From: Pseudomonas viridiflava
GTDB taxonomy: Bacteria; Pseudomonadota; Gammaproteobacteria; Pseudomonadales; Pseudomonadaceae
Assembly (NCBI RefSeq): GCF_900591205.1
Contig: NZ_UUPU01000001.1
Span: forward strand, 310,001 to 374,000
DNA: 64,000 nucleotides
Direction: 5' to 3'
Under the pieces are notes generated by a model. It was given only the letters and a program-made list of their open reading frames with translations. It ran no database searches and was not told the DNA's origin. Every line of letters begins with the position of its first letter. Within the stretch, counting starts at the first letter, position 1. Made by a program: the position numbers and the translations under genes. Shown here piece by piece: positions 19,457 to 28,824 of the stretch.

Positions 19457-20749
19457 TCAGAGCAGCTCTTTGAGGCGGTGCCAGAGCATCCCCAACGCCA
19501 GCAGCGGCGAGCGCAAATGTTTGCCGCCGGGGAAGGTGATGTGCGGCACCTGGGCAAACAGATCGAAACGCCCCTGTTGTTGGCCGCTGATGGCTTCGGC
19601 CAGCAGCTTGCCCGCCAGGTGGGTGGCGTTTAGGCCATGGCCCGCGTAAGCCTGGGCGTAATACACATTGGGTTGATCGGCCAACCGGCCGATCTGCGGC
19701 AGGCGGTTGGCACCGATGCCGATCATGCCGCCCCATTGGTAGTCGATTTTGACCTCGGCCAGCTGTGGGAACACCTGCAGCATTTTCGGTCGCATATAGG
19801 CGCCGATATCCTTGGGGTCGCGCCCGGAATAGTGGCAGGCGCCGCCGAACAGCAGGCGGCGGTCGGCAGACAAGCGGAAGTAGTCCACCGTCACCCGCTG
19901 ATCACACACGGCCATATTCTGCGGCAGCAGGTTCGCGGCCTGGGCTGCGCTCAACGGCTCGGTGGCGATGATGTAGCTGCCGGCGGGCAGCACCTTGCCA
20001 CTCAGATGAGGGTTCAGCCCGTTCAGATAGGCATTGCAGGCCAGCACCAGGGTGTTGGCGCGCACGGTGCCTTGGGCGGTGTGCACCTTGATCTCGGGGC
20101 CGTAGTCGATGCGCGTCACTTCGGACTGCTCGAACAGTTGAACGCCCAGCTGCTGCGCGGCGGCGGCTTCGCCGAGGGCCAGGTTCAGCGGGTGCAAATG
20201 GCCGGAGCCCATGTCGATCATGCCGCCCACGTAGCGGTCGGAGCCGATAACGCCGCCCATCTCGCCCGCTTGCAGCACGCGCACTTCATGGCGATAACCG
20301 AGGCTGCGCAGTTCCTCGGCGTCTGCGGCCAGGCCGTGCAGGTCGCGGGGTTTGTTGGCGAGGTCGCAGTAGCCCCAGGTCAGGTCGCAGGGGATCTGGT
20401 AGCGCTCGACGCGCTCGCGCACGATTTCCACGGCCTCCAGGCCCATCAGCTTCATCTGGCGCACGCCGTCGCTGCCGATCACGTTGGTGAACTGCTCCAG
20501 GCCGTGGCCGACGCCGCGAATCAACTGGCCGCCGTTACGCCCGCTGGCGCCCCAGGCGACCTTGCGCGCTTCCAGCAGCACCACGCTAAAGCCGCGTTCG
20601 GCCAGCTCCAGGGCAGTGTTGAGCCCGGAAAAACCAGCGCCGATCACGCACACATCGGCCACCACGTCGCCCGTCAACGCTGGGTAGTCGGGTTGTGGGA
20701 CGCTGCTGGCGGCGTAGTAGGAAGCGGTGTGCCGGGCGCTGGCGGTCAT
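19457..20749 (-). CDS. pauB: FAD-dependent gamma-glutamylputrescine oxidoreductase (PauB/PuuB type)
   Basis: A 430-residue flavoprotein of the D-amino acid oxidase fold. The FAD-binding motif VIGAGFSGLNTALELAERG is near residue 35 and the C-terminal GHGLNATHLAGKLLAEAI is typical of glycine/polyamine oxidases. By family and synteny with PA5309 it should oxidise gamma-glutamylated polyamines to the aldehyde that kauB then oxidises. The ATG at 20749 has AGGG at about 10 bases; longer upstream starts lack conserved sequence. A weaker PauR-like site lies at 20762-20779. Exact paralogue number and substrate are not determinable from sequence. Confidence 0.8.
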   Translation of the reverse strand: MTASARHTASYYAASSVPQPDYPALTGDVVADVCVIGAGFSGLNTALELAERGFSVVLLEARKVAWGASGRNGGQLIRGVGHGLEQFTNVIGSDGVRQMKLMGLEAVEIVRERVERYQIPCDLTWGYCDLANKPRDLHGLAADAEELRSLGYRHEVRVLQAGEMGGVIGSDRYVGGMIDMGSGHLHPLNLALGEAAAAQQLGVQLFEQSEVTRIDYGPEIKVHTAQGTVRANTLVLACNAYLNGLNPHLSGKVLPAGSYIIATEPLSAAQAANLLPQNMAVCDQRVTVDYFRLSADRRLLFGGACHYSGRDPKDIGAYMRPKMLQVFPQLAEVKIDYQWGGMIGIGANRLPQIGRLADQPNVYYAQAYAGHGLNATHLAGKLLAEAISGQQQGRFDLFAQVPHITFPGGKHLRSPLLALGMLWHRLKELL

Positions 20750-20761
20750 GGGGAGCATCCC

Positions 20762-20779
20762 TGTTTGGAAAATTTGACG
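20762..20779 (-). promoter_or_regulatory. Weak PauR-like site upstream of the pauB-type gene
   Basis: TGTTTGGAAAATTTGACG (plus strand) keeps TGTTT, the central A-run and the final AC of the site at 12901-12918, but the right half is degraded. It is 13 bases ahead of the start codon. Confidence 0.3.
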
Positions 20780-20864
20780 CAGGATACAGCGGTCGGACGA
20801 AGCTGTCTGCGCAGGGCGTTTTGCGTCAGAATCCACGCCTATTCGCCGTTCGGTACGTGTTTCG

Positions 20865-21218
20865 ATGAGTTGCAACAGCCAAAAAATCAGCGCGCTGCGC
20901 AGGCAGATTCCATCGTTCGAGTGTGTCCCCGGTTGCCACGACTGCTGTGGGCCGGTGACCACCTCGCCCGAGGAAATGTCGCGCCTGCCACGCAAGACGG
21001 CTGCCGAGCAGGACGCGGCCATGGATGAGCTGAACTGCGTGCACCTGGGCCCCAACGGCTGCACGGTGTATGACGAGCGGCCGCTGATCTGTCGGCTGTT
21101 CGGCACGACCAAGACCCTGCCGTGCCCCAATGGGCGGCGGCCGGTAGAGCTGATTCACCCACGGGTTGAGAAGCAGATCCATGAGTACATGGCGAGCACC
21201 CGGCAGGTGCTGGTCTAG
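20865..21218 (+). CDS. YkgJ family cysteine-cluster protein
   Basis: A 117-residue protein with the metal-chelating cysteine pattern of the YkgJ family: CVPGCHDCC near residues 20-28, then CVHLGPNGCTVYDERPLICRLFG and a final Cys in LPCPNG. Zinc or iron binding is predicted; biochemical role unknown. Divergent from the pauB-type gene with about 115 bases between starts, so the pauB control region may influence it. The unrelated neighbour dadR is convergent, separated by a REPIN. Confidence 0.86.
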   Translation: MSCNSQKISALRRQIPSFECVPGCHDCCGPVTTSPEEMSRLPRKTAAEQDAAMDELNCVHLGPNGCTVYDERPLICRLFGTTKTLPCPNGRRPVELIHPRVEKQIHEYMASTRQVLV

Positions 21219-21237
21219 CGAATGCAAGCGGTCAAAA

Positions 21238-21308
21238 TGTGGGGGCTGGCTTGCCTGCGATAGCGCTGTGCCAGGCTCGCCGCTATCGCAGGCAAGCCAG
21301 CTCCCACC
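21238..21308. repeat. REPIN between ykgJ-like gene and dadR
   Basis: Compact doublet: TGTGGGGGCTGGCTTGCC and GGCAAGCCAGCTCCCACC with GCGATAGC/GCTATCGC continuing both arms, only about 20 bases of centre. It fills the gap between two convergent stop codons. Confidence 0.87.
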
Positions 21309-21331
21309 TTTGATCGAGTTGTGTCACTTAG

Positions 21332-21820
21332 TCAGTCCGGGATCGGCAGGTTCAGGCTCTCTTTCACCTCTTCCATCACGATATAGCTCTTGGATTCGCG
21401 TACATGGGGCAGCTTGAGCAGGATGTCGCCCAGCAGTTTGCGGTATGACGCCATCTCGGAAATCCGCGCTTTCACCAGGTAGTCGAAGTCCCCGGACACC
21501 AGGTGGCACTCCAGCACATGGGGCAGTTTCAGCACGGCGCGGCGGAACTCCTCAAAGGTGTCGCCGGACTTGTAATCGAGGCTGATCTCGACAAATACCA
21601 GCAAACTCCCCTTTAAATGCTGAGGGTTGAGCCGCGCGTTGTAACCCATGATGATCCCTTCGCGCTCCAGCCGGCGTACCCGTTCGGTGCACGGCGTAGT
21701 CGACAGCCCGACCTTTTCCCCAAGCTCCGTGAACGAAATACGCCCGTCGGTTTGCAGGATGCGCAGGATGTTGCGGTCGATCTTGTCCAGCTCCCGCTTG
21801 GTCTGAGTGTTGGTACGCAT
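21332..21820 (-). CDS. dadR: Lrp/AsnC family regulator DadR
   Basis: A 162-residue Lrp-type regulator. The N-terminal helix-turn-helix is ISFTELGEKVGLSTTPCTERVRRLE; the C-terminal RAM domain that binds the effector amino acid includes GDFDYLVKARISEM. It is divergent from dadA, and in P. aeruginosa the corresponding gene product responds to L-alanine and activates dadAX, so that is the expected role. The frame stays open upstream opposite dadA, but the conserved start MRTNTQTKRELDKIDRNILR fits the 162-residue length of the PAO1 protein. Confidence 0.92.
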   Translation of the reverse strand: MRTNTQTKRELDKIDRNILRILQTDGRISFTELGEKVGLSTTPCTERVRRLEREGIIMGYNARLNPQHLKGSLLVFVEISLDYKSGDTFEEFRRAVLKLPHVLECHLVSGDFDYLVKARISEMASYRKLLGDILLKLPHVRESKSYIVMEEVKESLNLPIPD

Positions 21821-21976
21821 AGGGGATACGCCTCTGTGAAAAGGGTTTTTGCCGAGAATTGTCGCCAAATATAGGTATTTATATAGTGAAATGCACTGGC
21901 GATTGCTTTTTATACTGCGCTCATCATTGCTCGAATAACACACGTCAGCGGCTAAGCCCGTGATGAGGATATAAAA
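21821..21976. promoter_or_regulatory. AT-rich dadR-dadA control region
   Basis: The 156-bp divergent gap is unusually AT-rich for this genome (AAATATAGGTATTTATATAG at 21867-21886), as expected for an Lrp-type wrapping site. TATACT at 21911-21916 is a plausible -10 for dadA; I see no matching -35, which fits dependence on an activator. Confidence 0.45.
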
Positions 21977-23278
21977 ATGCGCGTTCTGGTCTTGGGTAGC
22001 GGTGTCATTGGGGTAACCAGTGCCTACTATTTGGCGCGGGCCGGCTTTGAAGTGGTTGTGGTCGACCGTCAGCCAGCCGCTGCCATGGAAACCAGTTTCG
22101 CCAACGCCGGCCAAGTGTCCCCAGGCTACGCATCGCCATGGGCCGCGCCGGGCGTGCCGCTCAAGGCGATCAAATGGCTGCTGCAACGCCACGCGCCGCT
22201 GGCGATCAAGGCCACGGCCGATATCGACCAATACCTGTGGATGGCGCAGATGCTGCGCAACTGCACCGCCAGCCGCTATGCCGTGAACAAGGAGCGCATG
22301 GTGCGTCTGTCCGAGTACAGCCGCGACTGCCTCGATGAGTTGCGTGCCGAGACCGGGATTGCCTACGAAGGCCGTAGCCTGGGGACGACTCAGCTGTTCC
22401 GTACCCAAGCGCAACTCGATGGCGCCGCCAAAGACATCGCCGTGTTGAAAGAATCCGGCGTGCCCTTTGAATTGCTCGACCGTGCCGGTATCGCCCGGGT
22501 TGAACCGGCGCTGGCCAGCGTCACCGATATCCTTGCCGGCGCCTTGCGCCTGCCGAATGACCAGACCGGCGACTGCCAGATGTTCACCACGCGCCTGGCC
22601 GACATGTGCAAGCAGTTGGGCGTGGAGTTCCGCTTCGAACAGGATATCCAGCGCCTCGACTACGCCGGCGACCGCATCAACGGCGTGTGGATCGACGGCA
22701 AGCTGGAGACCGCCGACCGCTATGTGCTGGCCCTCGGCAGTTACTCGCCGAAACTGCTCAAGCCGCTGGGGATCAAGGCGCCGGTGTACCCGCTCAAGGG
22801 TTACTCGCTGACCGTGCCGATCACCAACCCGGCAATGGCCCCGACTTCGACCATCCTGGACGAGACCTACAAGGTCGCGATCACCCGTTTCGACAACCGC
22901 ATCCGCGTTGGTGGCATGGCTGAAATAGCCGGTTTTGACCTGTCGCTTAACCCTCATCGGCGTGAAACCCTGGAGATGATCGTCAACGACCTTTATCCTC
23001 AGGGCGGCGATTTGGCCGAGGCCAGTTTCTGGACCGGCCTGCGCCCGACCACACCCGACGGCACGCCGATTGTCGGTGCCACCGCGTTCAAGAACCTGTT
23101 CCTGAATACCGGCCACGGCACCCTAGGTTGGACCATGGCCTGTGGCTCCGGCCGCTTGCTGGCTGACCTGATGGCAAAGAAAACCCCGCAGATCAGTGCC
23201 GAAGGTCTCGATATTTCCCGTTATGGCAACCACCAGGAGTCCGCAAAACATGTCAATCCAGCGCCAGCTCACCAATGA
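21977..23278 (+). CDS. dadA: D-amino acid dehydrogenase
   Basis: A 433-residue membrane-associated flavoenzyme that oxidatively deaminates D-alanine and other D-amino acids to 2-oxo acids and passes electrons to quinone. The FAD motif [19 protein letters not shown] is at the N-terminus and the C-terminal [21 protein letters not shown] motif is characteristic of DadA. GATGAGGA lies ahead of the ATG. It overlaps ridA by 29 bases and precedes dadX; together they convert L-alanine through D-alanine to pyruvate. Confidence 0.96.
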   Translation: MRVLVLGSGVIGVTSAYYLARAGFEVVVVDRQPAAAMETSFANAGQVSPGYASPWAAPGVPLKAIKWLLQRHAPLAIKATADIDQYLWMAQMLRNCTASRYAVNKERMVRLSEYSRDCLDELRAETGIAYEGRSLGTTQLFRTQAQLDGAAKDIAVLKESGVPFELLDRAGIARVEPALASVTDILAGALRLPNDQTGDCQMFTTRLADMCKQLGVEFRFEQDIQRLDYAGDRINGVWIDGKLETADRYVLALGSYSPKLLKPLGIKAPVYPLKGYSLTVPITNPAMAPTSTILDETYKVAITRFDNRIRVGGMAEIAGFDLSLNPHRRETLEMIVNDLYPQGGDLAEASFWTGLRPTTPDGTPIVGATAFKNLFLNTGHGTLGWTMACGSGRLLADLMAKKTPQISAEGLDISRYGNHQESAKHVNPAPAHQ

Positions 23279-23603
23279 GCGCATGAGCCAGATCGTTGTC
23301 CACAGCGGTGCCGTGTATCTGGCCGGGCAAGTCGGCGACGACCTGAATGCGGGGATTGAGCAGCAGACCCGCGAAACCCTGACCAATATCGAGCGTTTGC
23401 TGGACCTGGCCGGCACCGACAAGACCAAGCTGCTGTCGGTGACGATCTACCTGAAAGACATTGATGCCGACTTCGCCGGCATGAACGCGGTGTGGGACAA
23501 GTGGCTGCCAAAAGGCGTGGCCCCGGCTCGCGCCACGGTTGAAGCCAAGCTGTGCGAACCGGAAATTCTGGTAGAGCTGTCCGTCGTGGCCGCGCTGCCT
23601 TAA
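23250..23603 (+). CDS. RidA family protein (PA5303-like)
   Basis: A 117-residue RidA/YjgF/UK114 fold protein. The Arg that defines deaminase-competent members is present in the segment [20 protein letters not shown]. RidA hydrolyses reactive 2-aminoacrylate and imines released by PLP and flavin enzymes. Its overlap with the end of dadA, whose product is an imino acid, makes imine hydrolysis the natural role. CAGGAG precedes the ATG at 23250; an earlier in-frame ATG at 23196 lies deep in dadA and is rejected. Confidence 0.92.
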   Translation: MSIQRQLTNERMSQIVVHSGAVYLAGQVGDDLNAGIEQQTRETLTNIERLLDLAGTDKTKLLSVTIYLKDIDADFAGMNAVWDKWLPKGVAPARATVEAKLCEPEILVELSVVAALP

Positions 23604-23682
23604 ACAACGATCCCTCTCCCGGTGCCGATGCGGTTGGTCGGTGCCGGTTTTTCTTCACTTTGCCGCCTAGAAGCCTGCCGCC

Positions 23683-24756
23683 ATGCGTCCTGCCCGTGCC
23701 CTGATCGACCTCCAAGCCCTGCGCCACAACTACCAATTGGCCCGTGAAGTCACGGGGGCCAAGGCTCTTGCCGTGGTCAAGGCCGACGCCTACGGCCATG
23801 GTGCCGTGCGGGTGGCACAGGCGCTGGAAGCCGAGGCGGATGGGTTCGCCGTGGCGTGCATCGAGGAAGCACTGGAACTGCGCGCCGCCGGTATTCGTGC
23901 GCCGGTGCTGTTGCTGGAAGGTTTTTTCGAAGCCGACGAACTGCCGCTGATCATCGAGCATGATTTTTGGTGTGTGGTGCATTCGCTGTGGCAGTTGGAG
24001 GCCATCGAGCACGCCCGTTTGAGCCAGCCGCTGACGATCTGGCTCAAGCTCGATTCGGGTATGCACCGCGTCGGCCTGCATCCCAAGGATTACCACGAAG
24101 CCTACCAACGCCTGCTGGCCAGCGGCAAAGTGGCCAAGATCGTACTGATGAGCCACTTCGCCCGCGCCGATGAACTCGATTGCGTGCGCAGCAATGAACA
24201 AGTGGCGGTGTTCGACGCGGCGCGTCAGGGCCTGTCGGCCGAAGTGAGCTTGCGTAATTCACCGTCGGTGATGGGCTGGCCGAATGTGTCCAGCGACTGG
24301 GTGCGCCCGGGCATCATGCTCTACGGCGCAACGCCGTTTGGTGAAGACCAGGCTATCGCCGCACGGTTGCAGCCGGTGATGACCCTTGAGTCCAAAGTCA
24401 TCTGTGTGCGTGAGTTGCCAGCCGGCGAGCCGGTGGGTTACGGCGCCAAGTTCATCACGCCTAAACCGATGCGTATCGGCGTGGTCGCCATGGGTTATGC
24501 CGATGGCTACCCGCGCCATGCGCCGACCGGCACGCCGGTGCTGGTGGCAGGCCAACGCAGCCAACTGCTGGGGCGCGTGTCGATGGACATGCTGTGTATC
24601 GACCTGACGGACGTGCCCCAGGCCGGCCTCGGTTCCACGGTGGAGCTGTGGGGTAAGAACATCCTCGCCAGTGATGTCGCGACCGCCGCCGAGACCATTC
24701 CTTACCAGATCTTCTGCAACCTGCGCCGCGTGCCAAGGCTCTATTGCGGCGCCTGA
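23683..24756 (+). CDS. dadX: Catabolic alanine racemase
   Basis: A 357-residue fold type III PLP enzyme that interconverts L- and D-alanine. The PLP-Lys lies in [12 protein letters not shown] (about residue 33) and the second catalytic base Tyr in PVGYGAKF. Its place in dadA-ridA-dadX indicates the catabolic isozyme, supplying D-alanine to DadA, in contrast to a biosynthetic Alr elsewhere. Seventy-nine bases separate it from ridA. Confidence 0.95.
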   Translation: MRPARALIDLQALRHNYQLAREVTGAKALAVVKADAYGHGAVRVAQALEAEADGFAVACIEEALELRAAGIRAPVLLLEGFFEADELPLIIEHDFWCVVHSLWQLEAIEHARLSQPLTIWLKLDSGMHRVGLHPKDYHEAYQRLLASGKVAKIVLMSHFARADELDCVRSNEQVAVFDAARQGLSAEVSLRNSPSVMGWPNVSSDWVRPGIMLYGATPFGEDQAIAARLQPVMTLESKVICVRELPAGEPVGYGAKFITPKPMRIGVVAMGYADGYPRHAPTGTPVLVAGQRSQLLGRVSMDMLCIDLTDVPQAGLGSTVELWGKNILASDVATAAETIPYQIFCNLRRVPRLYCGA

Positions 24757-24797
24757 GCGCCACGTACGAAGGGCGCTGCCCGGGATTTAGGCCCAAG

Positions 24798-24828
24798 TGT
24801 TGTAAATACTGAACGCTGTCGCCATGAT
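24798..24828 (+). promoter_or_regulatory. pauR promoter with overlapping PauR-like operator
   Basis: TTGTAA (24800-24805), 17 bases, then CATGAT (24823-24828) is a plausible sigma-70 promoter. TGTTGTAAATACTGAACG (24798-24815) overlaps the -35; it shares TGTT and TGAAC at the same spacing with the kauB/cupin operator. This suggests autorepression. Confidence 0.45.
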
Positions 24829-24872
24829 AACGCTCAATTACAACAAAGCCTGAATCCTAGGAGGCTCCTGCA

Positions 24873-25421
24873 TTGGACGTCGGCGAACGACTGCAATCCA
24901 TCCGTAAACTGAAGGGTCTTTCCCAGCGCGAGCTCGCCAAGCGTGCGGGTGTCACCAACAGCACCATTTCGATGATCGAAAAAAACAGTGTCAGCCCCTC
25001 GATCAGCTCCTTGCGCAAGGTGCTGGGCGGCATCCCCATGTCGATGGTCGAGTTCTTTTCCGAGGAGATCCTCCAGGAAAAACCGACCCAGATCGTCTAT
25101 AAAGCCAATGAGCTTATCGACATCTCTGACGGCGCCGTCACCATGAAACTGGTAGGCCGGGCGCACCCAAGCCGGGCGATTGCGTTTCTTAACGAGATCT
25201 ACCCGCCGGGCGCCGATACGGGCGAAGAAATGCTCACCCACGAAGGTGAGGAAACCGGGATTCTGGTGGAGGGCCGCCTGGAGTTGGTGGTCGGTCTTGA
25301 AACTTTTGTGCTCGAAGCTGGCGATAGCTACTACTTTGAAAGCACCAAGCCGCATCGTTTTCGCAACCCGTTCGACGTGCCGGCGCGACTAATCAGCGCA
25401 GCCACACCCGCGAACTTTTAA
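24873..25421 (+). CDS. pauR: Polyamine-responsive repressor PauR
   Basis: A 182-residue regulator with an N-terminal Xre/HTH_3 DNA-binding domain (LSQRELAKRAGVTNSTISMIE) and a C-terminal cupin_2 sensor (HEGEETGILVEGRLELVVG, DSYYFESTKPHRFRN). The architecture is that of E. coli PuuR, and the position equals PauR (PA5301) of P. aeruginosa, which represses polyamine catabolic genes. The start codon is TTG: AGGAGG at 24859-24864 lies eight bases ahead and no ATG is available before the HTH. It follows dadX by 116 bases with its own promoter. Confidence 0.92.
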   Translation: MDVGERLQSIRKLKGLSQRELAKRAGVTNSTISMIEKNSVSPSISSLRKVLGGIPMSMVEFFSEEILQEKPTQIVYKANELIDISDGAVTMKLVGRAHPSRAIAFLNEIYPPGADTGEEMLTHEGEETGILVEGRLELVVGLETFVLEAGDSYYFESTKPHRFRNPFDVPARLISAATPANF

Positions 25422-25590
25422 CAGAAGAGGCGTCCTGCCAGCGTTGCAGAGACACCCGCAGCTGTATCCGCGAAGCCGAATCTCCCTTTATTTAATAGGG
25501 TTGTTTCGGCCGGACGGGCTAACCGTTATACTTTCGCCGCCTGCGAAACCGTGGCCGCAGGCGTGAATAGCCACCATTGAGGGTGAACGC

Positions 25591-26031
25591 GTGAACCTAA
25601 TTATGAAAATGCTGGCTGCACCAGCAATAGTATTGGCCCTGTCAGGCTGTGGGCAAAAAGCTGAGCCACCTGTCAGTAAAGCCAGCAGCGACGCCGTTGC
25701 CGAGCGTCTGGACCCCGTGGGAAAAGTCTGCGTTCAGGGTGAAGAATGCAAGGGCATGGAAGTGGCAGTCGCCGCAGGTGGAGGCGCTGCTAAGACGCCG
25801 GATGAAATCATCGCCAAGCACTGCAACGCGTGTCACGGGACCGGCCTGTTGGGCGCGCCGAAAATCGGCGACACCGCCGCCTGGAAAGAACGTGCCGACC
25901 ACCAGGGCGGCCTCGACGGCATCCTGGCCAAGGCGATCACCGGCATCAACGCCATGCCACCCAAAGGCACCTGCGCGGATTGCTCGGATGACGACCTGAA
26001 GGGTGCGATCAAGAAGATGTCCGGCCTGTAA
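25591..26031 (+). CDS. Cytochrome c5 family protein
   Basis: A 146-residue monohaem cytochrome with the haem motif CNACH in the C-terminal half and a second Cys pair (CADC) typical of cytochrome c5. The N-terminus holds a hydrophobic stretch ending LALSGC, a lipobox, so the protein is predicted to be a lipid-anchored periplasmic electron carrier. GTG at 25591 has GAGG eight bases upstream; an ATG at 25603 is an alternative. The gene follows pauR independently, as in P. aeruginosa (cycB). It is closed by the terminator at 26054. Confidence 0.9.
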   Translation: MNLIMKMLAAPAIVLALSGCGQKAEPPVSKASSDAVAERLDPVGKVCVQGEECKGMEVAVAAGGGAAKTPDEIIAKHCNACHGTGLLGAPKIGDTAAWKERADHQGGLDGILAKAITGINAMPPKGTCADCSDDDLKGAIKKMSGL

Positions 26032-26053
26032 CCTGCCGATCTTCGCCAAAAAT

Positions 26054-26076
26054 GCCGCTTACGAGCGGCTTTTTTG
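26054..26076 (+). terminator. Intrinsic terminator after cytochrome c5 gene
   Basis: GCCGCT-TACG-AGCGGC followed by TTTTTTG, 23 bases after the stop codon. Confidence 0.9.
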
Positions 26077-26168
26077 TGCCCAGGATTTGGCTTTCGAGGC
26101 TGTTCATTGCAGCAAAGACCCGGCAAGCTCGGTCCAACCCCTAATCATGGAATGTTCAGGAGGGTCGG

Positions 26169-28091
26169 ATGGTGCAGTTGTGTTCAATCGAGCAAGCAGT
26201 TGACGACGTACTGGCGCGGTTGCCGGCGCATATCCACATGGGCATGCCTCTGGGCCTGGGCAAGCCGAACCTGTTCGCCAATGCGTTGTACCGGCGCATC
26301 GCCAAGCTGCCGCAGCGGTCGCTGACGATCTACACTGCACTCAGCCTCGGCCGCCCGCCCTTGGGTGACGGTTTGCAGAAGCGCTTCCTCGAGCCCTTTA
26401 TCGAGCGGGTGTTTGGCGATTATCCCGAGCTGGATTTCCTCGTCGACCTGCACAAGGACAGCCTGCCGAAGAATATCCACGTGCAGCAGTTCTTCATGCA
26501 GCCCGGCAGCCTGCTCCACAGCACGTCGGCGCAGCAGGATTACGTGAGCAGCAACTACAGCCATGCCGCCCGCGATATCAATGCCGCCGGCCTTAACCTG
26601 GTGGCGCAGCTGGTGGCCAGCAGCGCTGAACATCCCGACCGTCTGAGCCTGAGCTGCAACCCCGATATCACCCTCGACCTGCTGCCGATGATCGCCAAGC
26701 GCCGGGAGGCGGGAGAAACCATCCTGGTGGTCGGCCAGGTCCACAGTGACTTGCCCTACATGCCCGGCGATGCCGAGTTGGGCATGGATGAATTCGACTA
26801 CCTGCTCGACGCAAAGGACAACACCACGCTGTTCTCTACGCCGAATATGCCGGTGGGTTTCCAGGATCACTTTATTGGTTTGCATGCCAGCACCCTGGTG
26901 CGCGATGGCGGCACCTTGCAGATCGGTATCGGCTCGATGGGCGATGCACTGACGGCTGCGTTGCTGGCCCGCCAGGCGGATAACGAGGCTTATCGCCTGC
27001 TGCTGACGGATCTGGATGTGTACCAGTGGGCGCCGCTGATCAGCCGTGAAGGTGGCGTCGATCCTTTTGCCCGTGGCCTGTACGGTTGCAGCGAAATGTT
27101 CGTCAACGGTTTGCTGGTACTGGCGGACGCCGGGATTGTGCGGCGCAAGGTGTACCCCGACGTGGCGACCCAGGAGCAGGCCAACGCCGGGCTTATTGAT
27201 GATGCCGCGCAGCCCGATGGCGTTTCGATCCACGGCGGTTTCTTCCTTGGGCCGCGTAGTTTTTACCAGCGCCTGCAGGAAATGACCCACGCCAAGCGGC
27301 TTGAATTCAACATGACGCGCATCAGCTACATCAACGAGCTGTACGGCCAGGAACAACTCAAACGCCTGCAGCGCCTGGATGCGCGGTTTATCAACAGCGC
27401 GATCATGGTGACGTTGCTCGGCGCCGGTGTGGCCGACCAGTTGGAAGATGGCCGGGTGCTCAGTGGTGTGGGCGGGCAGTACAACTTCGTGGCCCAGGGG
27501 CATGCACTGGAGGGCGCGCGTTCGATCCTGATCCTGCGAAGCTGGCGTGAGTCGGCGGGAGACGTCAGTTCCAATATCGTCTGGGAATATGGCCACTGCA
27601 CGATTCCTCGGCACCTGCGGGACATCGTTATTACCGAATACGGCATTGCCGATTTGCGGGGCCAGACGGATGCCAAGGTGATTGAGGCATTGCTAAGAAT
27701 CACCGATTCCAGGTTCCAGGACGACTTGATCGAGCAGGCGCAAAAGGCCGGCAAGTTGCCCAAGGATTTCGCGCTGGACCCGCGCTTTACCGACAACACG
27801 CCGGAGCGGCTCAAGGGTATTCAGGCACGGCATCGCCGTTTGTTCCCGGAATATCCGCTGGGCACGGACTTCACGGATGAAGAGCGGGATCTGTTGCGGG
27901 CGTTGAACTGGCTCAAGAGCAAATTCAAGCTCACGGAGATTCTGGAGTTGGGCAAGGCGGCGTTGGACGCACCGGAGCCGGAGGCGTTTGCCGAGCATCT
28001 GAAGCGGATGCGCCTGGATAAGCCGCAGGGGCTCAAAGAAGATCTCTATCAGCGGTTACTGCTCACCGGCCTGCAGGCCACCGCGCACTAA
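26169..28091 (+). CDS. Acetyl-CoA hydrolase/transferase family protein
   Basis: A 640-residue protein of the acetyl-CoA hydrolase / 4-hydroxybutyrate CoA-transferase family. The C-terminal catalytic half has GVGGQYNFVAQGHALEGA and the final VITEYGIADLRG block that defines the family. It is longer than the typical 500-residue transferases, with an extended N-terminal half of unknown role. Reaction partner (acetate, succinate or other acyl-CoA) cannot be told from sequence. AGGAGGG precedes the ATG. It stands alone between the cytochrome c5 gene and a REPIN. Confidence 0.85.
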   Translation: MVQLCSIEQAVDDVLARLPAHIHMGMPLGLGKPNLFANALYRRIAKLPQRSLTIYTALSLGRPPLGDGLQKRFLEPFIERVFGDYPELDFLVDLHKDSLPKNIHVQQFFMQPGSLLHSTSAQQDYVSSNYSHAARDINAAGLNLVAQLVASSAEHPDRLSLSCNPDITLDLLPMIAKRREAGETILVVGQVHSDLPYMPGDAELGMDEFDYLLDAKDNTTLFSTPNMPVGFQDHFIGLHASTLVRDGGTLQIGIGSMGDALTAALLARQADNEAYRLLLTDLDVYQWAPLISREGGVDPFARGLYGCSEMFVNGLLVLADAGIVRRKVYPDVATQEQANAGLIDDAAQPDGVSIHGGFFLGPRSFYQRLQEMTHAKRLEFNMTRISYINELYGQEQLKRLQRLDARFINSAIMVTLLGAGVADQLEDGRVLSGVGGQYNFVAQGHALEGARSILILRSWRESAGDVSSNIVWEYGHCTIPRHLRDIVITEYGIADLRGQTDAKVIEALLRITDSRFQDDLIEQAQKAGKLPKDFALDPRFTDNTPERLKGIQARHRRLFPEYPLGTDFTDEERDLLRALNWLKSKFKLTEILELGKAALDAPEPEAFAEHLKRMRLDKPQGLKEDLYQRLLLTGLQATAH

Positions 28092-28107
28092 AAACACCAC
28101 AAATCAT

Positions 28108-28185
28108 TGTGGGAGCTGGCTTGCCTGCGATGAGGGCCTGACAGGCGACATCTCTGTCGCCTGCGCAGGCAAGCCAGCTCCCACA
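28108..28185. repeat. REPIN between CoA-transferase gene and xpt
   Basis: Arms TGTGGGAGCTGGCTTGCC / GGCAAGCCAGCTCCCACA, with an inner nine-base-pair hairpin CAGGCGACA-TCTC-TGTCGCCTG, so the transcript can fold into a long stem. Located between convergent stop codons. Confidence 0.88.
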
Positions 28186-28193
28186 TTTAGCGG

Positions 28194-28778
<585 letters not shown>

Positions 28779-28824
28779 CTAATGGCGCGTTGTGCGCCGA
28801 AAGTAGATTAAAAAGTAGTCGATT

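Noticed and set aside
21332..23116. A 594-codon frame that would fuse dadR to sequence opposite dadA
   Set aside because: Only the last 162 codons are a conserved Lrp protein; the rest is antisense to dadA and crosses the AT-rich control region.
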